From the NCBI GenBank assembly GCA_021234155.1, contig JAJEKV010000005.1, forward strand, positions 13,423,392-13,487,391: DNA of 64,000 bases, given 5' to 3'. Source of the stretch: Isoetes taiwanensis (Eukaryota; Streptophyta; Lycopodiopsida; Isoetales; Isoetaceae). Position numbers and translations under genes: made by a program. The notes below the pieces were generated by a model that saw nothing but the letters and a program-made list of their open reading frames with translations, had not been told where the DNA came from and searched no databases. Positions 1 through 9,489 of this stretch are shown piece by piece; the first letter of the stretch is position 1; each line of letters starts with the position of its first letter.

Positions 1-2540
1 ACGTTTTAGGAAAGCATAAAGTATGCTGAGTCATTGGAAGTTTCACCATTGCAAACTCTTTGTGACCGTGTTGTAGCAATCTTCCAAAAAATAATTGAGT
101 AACGCATCTGAGATGAGCTGCCAGCAAAATTCCTTTGGTACTTGATGTTGTCCTAAACTATGCAAGAGCATAGAGAAATAAATGCATGCAATAAAGTGCA
201 ACGTATTAAGCAGAAGAAATAGATCATTTACCTATTCAAAATTATGCAAGAGCAAAGAGAATCAGTTTGTAGTCCTCCTTTCAAACCATATGCACATAAG
301 CCTTGGTTGGAACTTGCTTCAAAACCTCTTTATCTTCTCAGATGGTGGAGTTAATGAGAACTTGAATTTGTAGAGCGTGCAGGATCTAATGCTCCAAGAC
401 AATCCTTGAGTTTAGAGCATAATGAAAAATCAATAAAAAGAAATAGAGATTACCTATAAATATTTCGTATTTCAAGTACACCTGTACCATCTAGGATTGC
501 TGGATATCTGAAATTCATTTTCCCTCAACATAAAATTGTGTATGTACTCCTGGCAATAGCTTCTGTAGAAGAACTTGGCAATAGCTTCTGTAGAAGATTT
601 GTTATCGTACAGATGGTATAAGTAAACAGCAATGGTGATAAAAAATTATCACTTCCCTTAGGAATACATAAAAAGACCATGCACATGCTTCTGCTACTTA
701 CATTGCATAGGAAGAATGGAACAAAACTACCACGTTGGACCTCCCATGCCTGAGGAGATTGCTAGGCACAAAAACATTTTTGCTCTCAGCTCCAAATATT
801 ACATATCTCTCCATTCAAATAGTTGATCTAGCAATGCATTGCTCTCATGCACTTCAGAGAAATAGAGAACCTGTAGTAAAGAAACACAAATGCTGATGCA
901 AGACTATCTTACCATTTAGAATCAAAGAAGACATGCAAGAAGAAGCAAAGACATTCTAAATTATTCAAATTTTACTTACCTTAATGTCCTGTTGTAGTCC
1001 TATGCAAGGAGTACAGAGCTCTTGCATTTTCTAATATACAGGATATTATACATTGCTGTTTTTTCTTTGTTATTTTGGACACCACCTCCACTCCAAGCAT
1101 GCACTAACGGGTCAAATAGGGTATAGAATAGCAAAGGACTTACATAATGAGGCTTATGTGCACATTGCAAACAAATCATTATGATTGCACACCTTTGAGA
1201 TAAGATGGTACAAAACTGGCGTTGGTGTTCCTATAGGAGAAAGATCCGTTCAACCTTGTGAAGCCTGTCATCAGCCTCAATCTAGCTCACATCCTAAGCC
1301 GGCGGCACCTGTGATGCTGCTCCTGTTTGGAGGAGAAGAGCAACGATTCCAAGCTGCTAATGAACCGGTCCTCCAAATTTGCAAACAAAGAAAGTAAGAG
1401 AAGAAACAGTTTACCTTTGGTTCGGCGCAGGATTTATGTAGAAAAAATAACTCTGGACATGTAACTTGCAGTGTTATATTTGCTTCAGCATTCTTCTTTC
1501 TTATGCATGTCTATCCTTCTAGCTCATTCTGGACGAACTTCTTTAGACTTCTTTACAAAATCCCTTCTCTAGAACTCTCTCTAGAATGTAAGCAGTAGCA
1601 TAGGCATTCACCTCCTAAAGCATCTGGACTAAAACACTCAATCTGCAGTCATGTGCCAGAGCTTTGCTTTTAAGGTGAGATATATGCCAAAAGCTCAAAG
1701 CCGAAAGTAAACTGCAGGATAAGGCCTCACATCCAAATTTGAAGACCTCCAATATCACTAAGAAACAAAAATCACAGAATGCAAGAATGGCAAGAGAGAG
1801 TAGGCGGCAATGCCTTTAGAGTTCACCTTCTGCTGAAGCCACTGGCGCTCTTGAAAAAATGGAAAGGAGGTAAGAAATGCAATGCATAAATGGTGTTACC
1901 TTCCAAGAACACCCGGAAGCAAGAGATTGACTTTTTCCAGAAGGTTGAATCCTAAAACAAAACCACTAAGAATTAGTTCTAACAGCAGAGCATTCAGATT
2001 TTTTGTTCTACTCACAGTATGAGGATCTGCCAGCTCAATATCCACTGGCGCAATTCAGAAGCGCCAAAGTGAGATGGAGCAAATATCATAGTGCAAGACG
2101 TTACCTCGAACCTCGAATGCACACAACAGCTCCAGCTCCAAATCCACACAATAGCTTGATACGCATCTTATTTTCTAGAGGCATTGAGAGCGAACCAAAC
2201 ATTGTTTGCTTTTGTTTGCTTTATGATCACGTGAACCCAAGGATGCCAGATTTTTCCATTAGATTGTGCTTGCCGCATGTCATCTGCAAGCAACCTAGTT
2301 ATAGCCGGAGCTTCAACATTTACTTATGTTTCGCTCTTCAGATCCAACTTGCATGCCAAAGTACTTCTTTACTAAAGAAACTGGAAGCTTCTCATCCCTG
2401 CAGCATCGCCAATCGCCAAAAACTATGCCGCACCGCCATAGCCATGCCACAATACCTCAATCCTCTATTACGAAAATACCGCGAGAATTCAAAATTCGCA
2501 TTAAATGGGGGCAACCGGCGTCCCACAAGGGGAGCAAAGG
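1..2540. other. Stretch without a recognisable gene
   Basis: I see no open frame on either strand that resembles a protein family. The longest plus-strand open frame reaches into this stretch from 2003 but has no recognisable motif and no coding-like composition. The DNA is AT-rich with scattered splice-like signals, and I cannot chain these into a gene. A short tandem duplication lies at 551-597. Confidence 0.6.
551..597. repeat. 25-bp-period tandem duplication
   Basis: The 22-base word beginning TGGCAATAGCTTCTG occurs at 551-572 and again at 576-597. It is an exact two-copy tandem duplication separated by three bases. Confidence 0.9.
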
Positions 2541-2570
2541 AACGCCGCATGCGGCGTAACATGCGGCGTT
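2541..2570. repeat. Nested GC-rich palindrome
   Basis: ACGCCGCATGCGGCGT at 2542-2557 is a perfect 16-base palindrome. In addition AACGCCGCAT (2541-2550) is the exact reverse complement of ATGCGGCGTT (2561-2570), so two alternative stems compete. It stands out as a CpG-rich island in AT-rich DNA. No function is implied. Confidence 0.75.
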
Positions 2571-2719
2571 TCCTGGCACAGAACCCAACCACATCCAAAA
2601 ATAAAAAAGAAGATACAGGTCAAGGCGGATCGATGGGTTATCAACCATGGCAGGGAGATACATACACAGCTATACATCATGCTAATCCAAGACATGACCC
2701 AATAGTTTGGGCTGCCCCC

Positions 2720-3437
2720 TAACCATAACCTCAAGCCAGGTTCAATAGTTAGAATATAGCAACTTATCTCGATTATGGTTCATTCTACTAGTTAACTTGT
2801 TTACCACTAGACATAAACATGCTTCCGACTAAGCTCATAAGGTCCTATGGCTCCACTATGGCCAGAAGCTCTCATGCCGCTCAAGACTTCTCTTCCCTCA
2901 GCATCACACATTTGACATTTACCAATGATTCCCTTAGCTATGCTAATATTCCATTCAATTCGCTACTTCTCTTCCTTAGCTTTTCTATAATTATGCCCCT
3001 TGGCTCCATACCGTGACTCCGCCTAGAAGAAAGGATTGACATAACTCGGTCTAGTCATGATCCACTCTAGAAGATAATACTAATTATGCATGGTCCTATA
3101 ACTTCATATGCTAACAAGCATGGTTAAGTAACTTAGACCTTATATATCTATCTCTAGCAGGGACATGTAAGAACAAATCACTAAAGAATGGAGTCAAGCA
3201 AGAATACGACACCGCATTCTATCATGGGTCTACGACAAGGGTAACTTTATGTTTCAAACATATAACTTAAAAGGTTCGTAGGATTAGCAAACCTCAAGTC
3301 AAGTAATGACCATCTAGGCTAGCAACAATGCACCTAGAGACACTTAATGCAATGGCCATCACGATGTTACCAGATATAACAACGTAGTTGGGCGAACCTC
3401 TAACTATAACCTAAAAGCAAGTTCGATAGTTAGAATG
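2720..3437. repeat. Dispersed direct repeat, two diverged copies
   Basis: The roughly 38-base segment at 2720-2758 (starting CTAACCATAACCTCAAG) recurs in diverged form at 3400-3437 (starting CTAACTATAACCTAAAAG). Both end with a GTTC(A/G)ATAGTTAGAAT run. No gene is visible between them; small open frames there look random. Confidence 0.55.
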
Positions 3438-3556
3438 GAGAATCAAGTAGGGCTTCAAGACCCTAGGATAATGATACAAACTAGATTTAATAACTTAGAA
3501 CCTATCAATAGTTATTCATGTATGGTTCCCACTACCATGCCTAGCTGACATTTAGG

Positions 3557-4718
3557 AAGGAAGGAAGGAAGGTATTTTTATCGTACACGGAGACCAATCG
3601 GTCTATGGGACCCAATACAAAAGCGCAACAAGCGGATTACTACCCAGATTAAAAAACCCCCGCCCCGAAGAGTTTTCGAGGGAAAAACCGTGGCAGCAAT
3701 CAGCCTGCTGATAAACTGTTCCAATATACGAAATGCAAAAACACACAAATATATACACTCATGCACACTTTGTCGCCGGCCTGACACGGCAGCCAAAGGG
3801 GGCAAAGGTGGGCTCCCGATCCAATTACCTCCCAGATATGCGACCCCGAGCACGTCATGGCGGTGCGTTCATCGGCAAATGTAGGGGCAAGTCCCACCGT
3901 ACTAAAGGAGCGTGATCCGCCCTGGATCTGGACCGAATGCTTGGCAACTCGAAAGTGTGAGACTCATCCTCAATGGCACCTGTTTGACAACACCGACAGA
4001 GCATCGTCCCGGCGGGGCTCCCAATCCACCTGCCCGTCTCGATGCGAAGATGGTGGGCACCTGTGCGAATGATGGCAATGAGTCCACAGGCTGTCCCCGA
4101 TATGTGAGTGCAGGAGGCATGGGGTGGCGTGAAGAGGATATGAGAACCACCCTGCATCTTGGCGGATTCACGCCGCATGTCCGTCAGCCCCGGCGTAATG
4201 TGTCTAGGGCATCCGGATGAGACCGCATAGCTTCCGGGTGTGGGCCGAGGAAAGGTCAACATCGTCCGCATAGATGATGAGCCGGGCGATGACCGTGCAA
4301 AAAGCCGCCCCATGCTTCGAAGCCGTGGCTCTAACCGGTCAATGTAGAGGCCAAAAGTGTTGGTGAGAGGGGGCAGCCCTGCCGGACCCCGATACTACTG
4401 GTGAATGCTTGGCCCGTCGGCTGCATCCTACCAAAACAACTCTCATACAGCCTGTATATGGCATTCTGCACAGGCAGTGGCAGCCCCAGTTGACGCATGG
4501 GGACAACCCTGCTTGTGGTCCATTGTCGGGAGAAACCTTCCTGCAATGCTCTGTTGAACAGGGTAGTGAGGATGCTTCGCCTACCGCCGGTGTTGCCTTC
4601 CCATTAGCCAACCAGTTGTGGGCCCTCCACAACATCCTCCTCCGCGAGAACCAACGGGGGGCCATCCTGTGGGGGTATGGGCGTACGCGTCCCTGGTGGG
4701 TCATAGAGCTGCTGCAAG
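3557..4718 (-). mobile_element. Truncated LINE (non-LTR retrotransposon) insertion
   Basis: The segment interrupts the TIR copy that starts at 3541 and resumes at 4719. Read on the minus strand it encodes LINE reverse-transcriptase and C-terminal zinc-finger-like pieces. Its 3' end, at the low coordinate, carries a simple (CCTT)n tail seen as AAGG repeats at 3554-3572. The word TAGGA occurs at both edges (3553-3557 and 4719-4723) and may be a short target-site duplication. The element is 5'-truncated and internally deleted. Confidence 0.75.
3925..4690 (-). pseudogene. LINE ORF2 remnant: reverse transcriptase plus zf-RVT-like end
   Basis: In order on the minus strand: a TTLFNRALQEGFSRQWTTS stretch near 4570-4510, typical of the start of a LINE RT domain; GVRQGCPLSP at 4390-4361, the conserved RT motif; after a one-base frameshift, TFGLYIDRLEPRLRSMG; after another, the catalytic YADD at 4272-4261; and finally an HHLRIETGRW...CRCC...GAIEDESHT block (about 4058-3925), as in the C-terminal zf-RVT region. 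YADD and this block are normally hundreds of residues apart but here lie within about 200 bases, so the middle is deleted. Part of the RT palm is also missing before RQLGLPLPVQ. Multiple frameshifts show it is dead. Confidence 0.85.
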
Positions 4719-4865
4719 TAGGAGGTTAGCAATTACAGAGAAACTGTGATTACCGCCAGTGACACTATTCCCTGATATTTTTTTATGAAAGTGTGCTCTA
4801 GCACATGATGAATCTGAATATGCATGTTTATGCTAAACTTTATTATACAGTGCATAACTGGCAGT
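4719..4865 (+). repeat. Left TIR copy of the 3541 element, resumed after the LINE
   Basis: This starts TAGGAGGTTAGCAATTACAG and ends ATAACTGGCAGTA. It matches 7826-7977 over its whole length with a few substitutions and short indels, and matches 9489-9357 plus 8690-8658 in reverse. The apparent minus-strand open frame here is translated TIR, not a gene. Confidence 0.85.
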
Positions 4866-5060
4866 AACGGAACGTTTTTAGGAATGGTAACCTCTAAAGA
4901 ACGGGTACGGCCAGGTCTCAATATAGAACGGAACGATATTTTTTGAAAACCACTCAAAATTATCAGAAACATCATAATCAATCAATCAATCAATTTATTA
5001 TCACGCCATTTGAGGGACCCTCAGGTCCATATGGCAAAACAATACAATGGTTTTTTTTTT

Positions 5061-5095
5061 TTGGAGGCAATAATCTATCAGAATATTGCCTCCAA
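5061..5095. repeat. 12-bp perfect inverted repeat (hairpin)
   Basis: TTGGAGGCAATA (5061-5072) and TATTGCCTCCAA (5084-5095) are exact reverse complements around an 11-base loop. The hairpin sits directly after a T-run and a repeat tail containing an (AATC)n stretch (4977-4993), so it may belong to a small inserted element. Confidence 0.7.
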
Positions 5096-5387
5096 ATATG
5101 ATAATTCATGTGAATGAGATTATCAGATCTATATGAATGAATGAATGAGACTATCATATGAATGATTGATTTTTAAATAAAAGAACAAACAAATAATGAA
5201 TTTGCATATTAGCATATCCAAATTCTAAAGGCATGAGGGATAATGTGCTGCAGTGAATTTGAAATCCAGCAAAGCTCTCAGTAAGTAAACAAAGTAAACA
5301 AACATGAAGAATTAATCAAGATTTAAATTCTGGAGCAAATCAATTGCATGCATCAGGAATGCACAAAATCAAAAGAATCAGACTAAC

Positions 5388-6542
5388 CTGAATGCTAAAA
5401 GATCATCAAGTGGAATTGAAGTGAAGACCCTCTTGACAGCATGCTTCCTAAAAGGAGGTTATCAAGAATGATGCACTCAAGAAACCAATTTCACCATGCC
5501 ATACATATGGACAAGTTGTGCATCTAAGTTCTTTTTTAAATCAGATATGTAGAGCCATCATAAGAGACTGGATAAGACAAAATGCTGGACGTAAATGTTC
5601 AGAGCCAACATTATGAACTCCAAGAATAGTAGGATGTGTAATTCTGCTACTGTCTAGGCACCTCAAAAGGCTCCACATCAATAAGCAGCCGTGTTGTAAT
5701 TGATACTTCACCTTATGTGAATAAGACACTAGAAGAATAATAACCATAAGCTTGAAGTGCTCTCCAAGCTTTAGTTTAAATATGGATATACAGATCAAAC
5801 CTTATGTATAACCCTAAATAATAGTCTAAAATGCAGGCTATTTGATCTGTAAATTTGCACTATTCAAGCACGTGGAATTAGCTTTAATCTACACCAGAAT
5901 AAGTTATATAGGCATGCTTGGCATGCCTTATAAATTCACTTGTATTGGAACATGCAAAGAACCTCACAGGAATACATTAAACGATGTGGAAAAATAAAAG
6001 CTTACCAAAACCCTCTAGATCTTTCTTCACAAAATTCATGAGGTAACTATTTGTCGGAAGATTCTCATCGCTGAAATAAAACTGCACCTATATATAGCAA
6101 TTAATCATTCTGATCACTAAGTTCCAGATGAGGAAAAAAAATTCCTTTGTCCTAGATCCAGTGTGTTAAATTCGAAGTTACATGTACAATAAAATAAAAG
6201 CCGTTAACTACAGAGAACCGGAGCATCAAATTTGGGCAGCACGGAAGGATCTCTTCTTAACTTTCTGAGTTCCTCATCCCGCAAAAAAGCATTCCGAAAC
6301 CTTATTTCAGGATGAGGTCTGTAGGCAAATTAATTTTAAAGAGTTATACAAAACCCATATGAAATACACTCGGCCAAGGCAAAAAAAGCAGAAAAGAATT
6401 ACTCTTGAGCATCTCCGTTGGCCTCTGTATCAGCTTCAGGCTCTGCAACATCATGCTAGTCTCCATCGGCTTGAGAAGGCTCGGCAGCTGCACGTAGGGC
6501 TTTGAGACGTTCCTTTCTCTCCTATGCTTCGTCTAGTTCCAT
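5388..6542 (-). pseudogene. La-motif (LARP-like) gene fragment, four exon-like blocks
   Basis: On the minus strand four exon-like blocks are bounded by splice signals. Block 1 (6542-6403) starts MELDEA, contains ERKERLKALRAAAE and has two in-frame TAG codons. Block 2 (6318-6212) follows in matching phase and reads PHPEIRFRNAFLRDEELRK. Block 3 (6087-6006) reads VQFYFSDENLP then NSYLMNFVKKDLEGF, a clear La-type HTH motif as in La and La-related RNA-binding proteins. Block 4 (5447-5388) reads KHAVKRVFTSIPLDDLLAF. Phases between blocks 2/3 and 3/4 do not join, and block 1 has stops, so this is probably a broken, captured fragment. Block 2 weakly recalls CCDC12/cwf18 splicing proteins, so block 1-2 identity is unsure; the La motif is firm. 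Confidence 0.55.
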
Positions 6543-6969
6543 CTCAAATGCTACAAATCACACGACCTAAAAATATTTAGGGAAATTCCAAATACACCAC
6601 CCAACTTTTAGCTGCAAAATCACTAGAAAACCTCCGGCAAGATCTTCACGGAATCTGTTGGATCTGTGTCGGGGATGCACTTCATACTTTAGAGCTTCTG
6701 TAAATAGGTTTTCCAATCCGGATATGGAAGTGCTTGCATCTCTCTTAAAAAAACCCTAAAAAAAGCCCTAAAAATAATGGGATGATATTCACACCCACCA
6801 CAAAAGAAGCCTCCACCACACGATTTGCCCTTTTTTCTAAAATCAACGGCTAACAAAAGGGTGCACTCTAGAAATACTATTTAGTACACCTGGATGAATA
6901 CGGCCACCAAATCATATGAAAACCTTAGAGAAAACAGTACAAAAACACAAAAAAACCCCTTTTTATAAT

Positions 6970-7008
6970 GCTAGATATTCATAAAAAAATATCAGGGAAT
7001 AGTCTCTG
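6970..7008 (-). repeat. Right-TIR remnant (partial)
   Basis: GCTAGA followed by TTCATAAAAAAATATCAGGG and AATAGTCTC matches, in reverse orientation, the middle of the TIR at 4719-4865. The outer end is lost; DNA after about 7012 no longer matches. Confidence 0.6.
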
Positions 7009-7012
7009 TTAC

Positions 7013-7815
7013 GGATGCTCTATTCTTCCTGCAAATTCATTAATATATTAGAAAGTAAAACACCACATGGTACTCGATTTACCACCCAACCGGACCAACT
7101 AGAAGAGATATCATCAAGTCAAGCTACTCCGCAAGACTGTATACTACTTCAAAAGCCCTTCTAATCACTTTGTCTGCCTCTTTAATGTTAGTTTGATGAA
7201 GAGAGGAAGCGATTTGAGCCCAGATAGAGCCGGATTGATCCAAAAATGCCCCAAAACAGTTGATTCTGGGCTTGAAACTGTGAAGTTATAGTGGCTGATA
7301 ACGGGTGGCCGGAAATACCACAAAAAAAGTCCGGAAATACCACATCCCGGACTCTAAATACGGCGGTCCCAAGTTCTGGATCTGCCGCAGTAGTGGAATC
7401 TGGGCTTTAAACCACCGATTCTGGGTGCCACATCCGAAAAATTCAGACTGTAATGGAATGCAAAAATCAAGGTCCTTTGCTGCCCTAGAGCTCTCAGGTT
7501 TATCCACCTCTGATCTTCCACCTTAGTGGAATCTGGACCTAAATCAGTGCAAAACGCTGGAGTCTCTTAAAATAGCATGAGCTCCTAAAATAGCAGCAGC
7601 AAGGACAGTGGGCGTGAGCGGCGGTGCAGCAGAAACGATTTCCCTCCTCGGTGTTGCAGTTTCGCTGATGGGTGTACCCGGGACTGCTAAAACATTTGCA
7701 GTGCTGCTATGAAATTAGCCCAAGATGTCACGCTCTGTTGCAGCCGGCATTTTTTTCCTTTTATGCATGTGAATAGAGCATAAATGCCGAACTCCAAGAT
7801 TAAAAGAACAGGGGA
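7013..7815. other. Spacer between two TIR elements, no gene
   Basis: No protein-like open frame is convincing. A 14-base word CCGGAAATACCACA is duplicated at 7309-7322 and 7331-7344. The two overlapping small open frames here are this low-information segment read on both strands. Confidence 0.5.
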
Positions 7816-8100
7816 CTAGCTGACATTTAGGGGAGGTTAGCAATTACAGAGAAACTGTCATTACCCCAGTGAGACTATTCCCTGGTATTTTTTTATGAAA
7901 GTGTGCTAGCACATGATGAATCTGAATATGCATGTTTCTTATGCTAAAATTTATTATATAGTGCATAACTGGCAGTAGGGTAGGCTCGAGAGGGATGGTT
8001 GTTTTGGAATTCATATGTATTTTAAAATTTCCATTGTGTAGGTTCCATGTGTTGTTTGACATTGAGAAGCATATTGCGAGAATATTGGGAGGAACATAAT

Positions 8101-8223
8101 TTGCTAGACATTGTCTCTCCATTCACTAGATTGAGGCAGATAAGAAAAACAATATTATGGACAAAAAAATCAATATGTTAAATTATCTGCCTCAATCTAG
8201 TGAATGGAGACAATGTCTAGCAA
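8101..8223. repeat. Long hairpin, 41-43 bp arms
   Basis: 8101-8143 and 8183-8223 are reverse complements except for a 2-base deletion in the second arm (GAGAGA versus GAGA). The loop is about 39 bases and A/T-rich. The second arm overlaps the start of the PPR reading frame, so one arm is probably an inverted copy of PPR-flanking DNA made during capture or repair. Confidence 0.9.
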
Positions 8224-8689
8224 TGTGGGGAATAGTTTAACTGATATGTATGCCAAATGTGGTGCGTTAGAAGAGGCCCGCAGGGTCTTCGACAGCTTTT
8301 CTAATCATAGTGCTGTGTCCTGGGGTGCAATGGTTGCAGGATATGCACAAAATGGCAAGACTCTTCTCGCCTTGGACTGCTTTAAAAGGATGCAAGAAGA
8401 AGGTATGCAACCAGATAAGGCAACAATTATGTGTATAATTCTTGCATGTAATCGTGCTGGTTTGGTAGATGAAGGTCATTGGTACCTCGAACATTCGAGG
8501 GAATATCATGGTATCATGCCGGATATAGAAGAGTACAGCCGCATGATTGAACTTTTAGGCCATGCTGGTTATCTTGTGGAAGCAGAAGATTTACTTCAAG
8601 AAACAGCAGGATTTAATGTTTCAGGTTGGACCCCATCCTTGCCTCAAGCCTGCCCTACTGCCAGTTATGCACTGTATAATAAATTTTAG
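8204..8689 (+). pseudogene. Captured PPR (PLS-class) gene fragment, 161 codons open
   Basis: The frame reads NVGNSLTDMYAKCG, ARRVFDSF, AVSWGAMVAGYAQNGK, ALDCFKRMQEEGMQPDKAT, then AGLVDEG, MPDIEEYSRMIELLGHAGY and EAEDLL. These are consecutive PPR repeats of the PLS type found in organelle RNA-editing factors; full proteins have many repeats and usually E/DYW domains, all absent here. PPR similarity stops near a WTPSL...ACP stretch (about 8648), and the last residues and TAG stop come from the element's TIR. There is no organelle-targeting start: the ATG lies in the hairpin arm. The fragment is uninterrupted, so capture may be recent, or it may be expressed, possibly with antisense or small-RNA effects on the parent. 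A functional protein is unlikely. Confidence 0.85.
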
Positions 8690-8690
8690 C

Positions 8691-9356
8691 CAGTGATGAT
8701 TTTAGTGGCACTATATCTTGATCTGGGTATAACTATTCTGGCGATAATTTTAGATTCAAAATTTTTTTGGAAGGCGATAAATTTTGCCCATTTAAGAATT
8801 TGCGTAGTGCATATGGCGATAAGTATTAATCACTAAAGTATGTGTGTAGTACTTGTGGCGATGTCTAAAATCCTACCACATCATTGATGTCACCGAGTGC
8901 AACATAATGGCATGCATAAGTGTCACTTAATGTTGTAAGCTCCCATTTTATTTTGATGATTGTATTTCAGAGTACTATTTTCTCAATATTCCATAGTAAA
9001 GACATAAAATGGTATGGTTTTATCGTGCATTTAAGGCATAAATATGGCACAAATCAGAATTCAAAATCTTCATCTCTATTCTCCCTAGCTATATGGAATT
9101 GGTAACTCAATGGCTTTTAAATAGGCGATCTGTTAGAGATTTAAGAATTGAGATTATTGATAGACAGGCGAAGAAGCTCCTTCACTAAGTTCATATAGTT
9201 GGCGAATGTGGTAGAAGAGGGAAGGCTTTTTTAGAAAAAATTGGCGAATTAATCTCATATTCTTACTGAAGGAAGCCTACTAAACATAGTGGCAAAATTC
9301 TCCAAAATCTAAAAATATAGCAATTTTGCGATAAATAGCCACTAAAATCAACACTG
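8691..9356. mobile_element. hAT-type MITE, copy 1 of 3 in the window
   Basis: It starts CAGTGATGATTTTAGTGG and ends CCACTAAAATCAACACTG, giving 18-bp TIRs with one mismatch. It is flanked by a perfect 8-bp duplication ATTTTAGC (8683-8690 and 9357-9364), the hAT signature. It is homologous along its length to 31079-31755 and 31767-32442 but clearly more diverged. It has no coding capacity and lies inside the right TIR of the PPR-carrying element. Confidence 0.92.
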
Positions 9357-9489
9357 ATTTTAGCATAAGAAACATGCATATTTAGATTCATCATGTGCTA
9401 GAGCACACTTTCATAAAAACATATCAGGAAATAGTCTCACTGGCGGTAATCACAGTTTCTCTGTAATTGCTAACCTCCCCTAAATGTCA

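Larger units (their letters stand above)
3541..7012. mobile_element. Composite TIR element carrying a La-motif gene fragment (inferred)
   Basis: The left end (CTAGCTGACATTTAGG, 3541-3556, continuing at 4719-4865 after a LINE) matches the left TIR of the element at 7816-9489. At 6970-7008 a reverse-oriented piece matches the middle of the same TIR (TTCATAAAAAAATATCAGGG) and looks like the remnant of the right end. Between the ends lie exon-like pieces of a La-motif gene. I infer a nonautonomous, gene-carrying DNA element with an eroded right end. No target-site duplication was found, so the boundaries are approximate. Confidence 0.5.
7816..9489. mobile_element. Pack-type TIR element carrying a PPR gene fragment
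   Basis: The left TIR (7816-7980, starting CTAGCTGACATTTAGGGG) and right TIR (9489-9357 continuing at 8690-8648 in reverse) are long imperfect inverted repeats of about 165 bases. Between them lie filler DNA (7990-8100), a long hairpin (8101-8223) and an open PPR fragment (about 8207-8648). A hAT-type MITE (8691-9356) later inserted into the right TIR; removing it and one copy of its 8-bp duplication makes the right TIR contiguous. There is no transposase, so the element is nonautonomous. Long TIRs with captured exons resemble Pack-MULEs, but I found no 9-bp duplication, so the superfamily is open. Confidence 0.75.

Noticed and set aside
2003-2722. 239-codon plus-strand open frame
   Set aside because: It has no domain or motif, its composition is like translated intergenic DNA, and it crosses the GC palindrome at 2541-2570. 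Several overlapping frames on both strands are equally open there.
4733-4981. 82-codon minus open frame resembling one at 8122-7844
   Set aside because: The resemblance is explained by both being translations of the same TIR repeat, not by a gene family.
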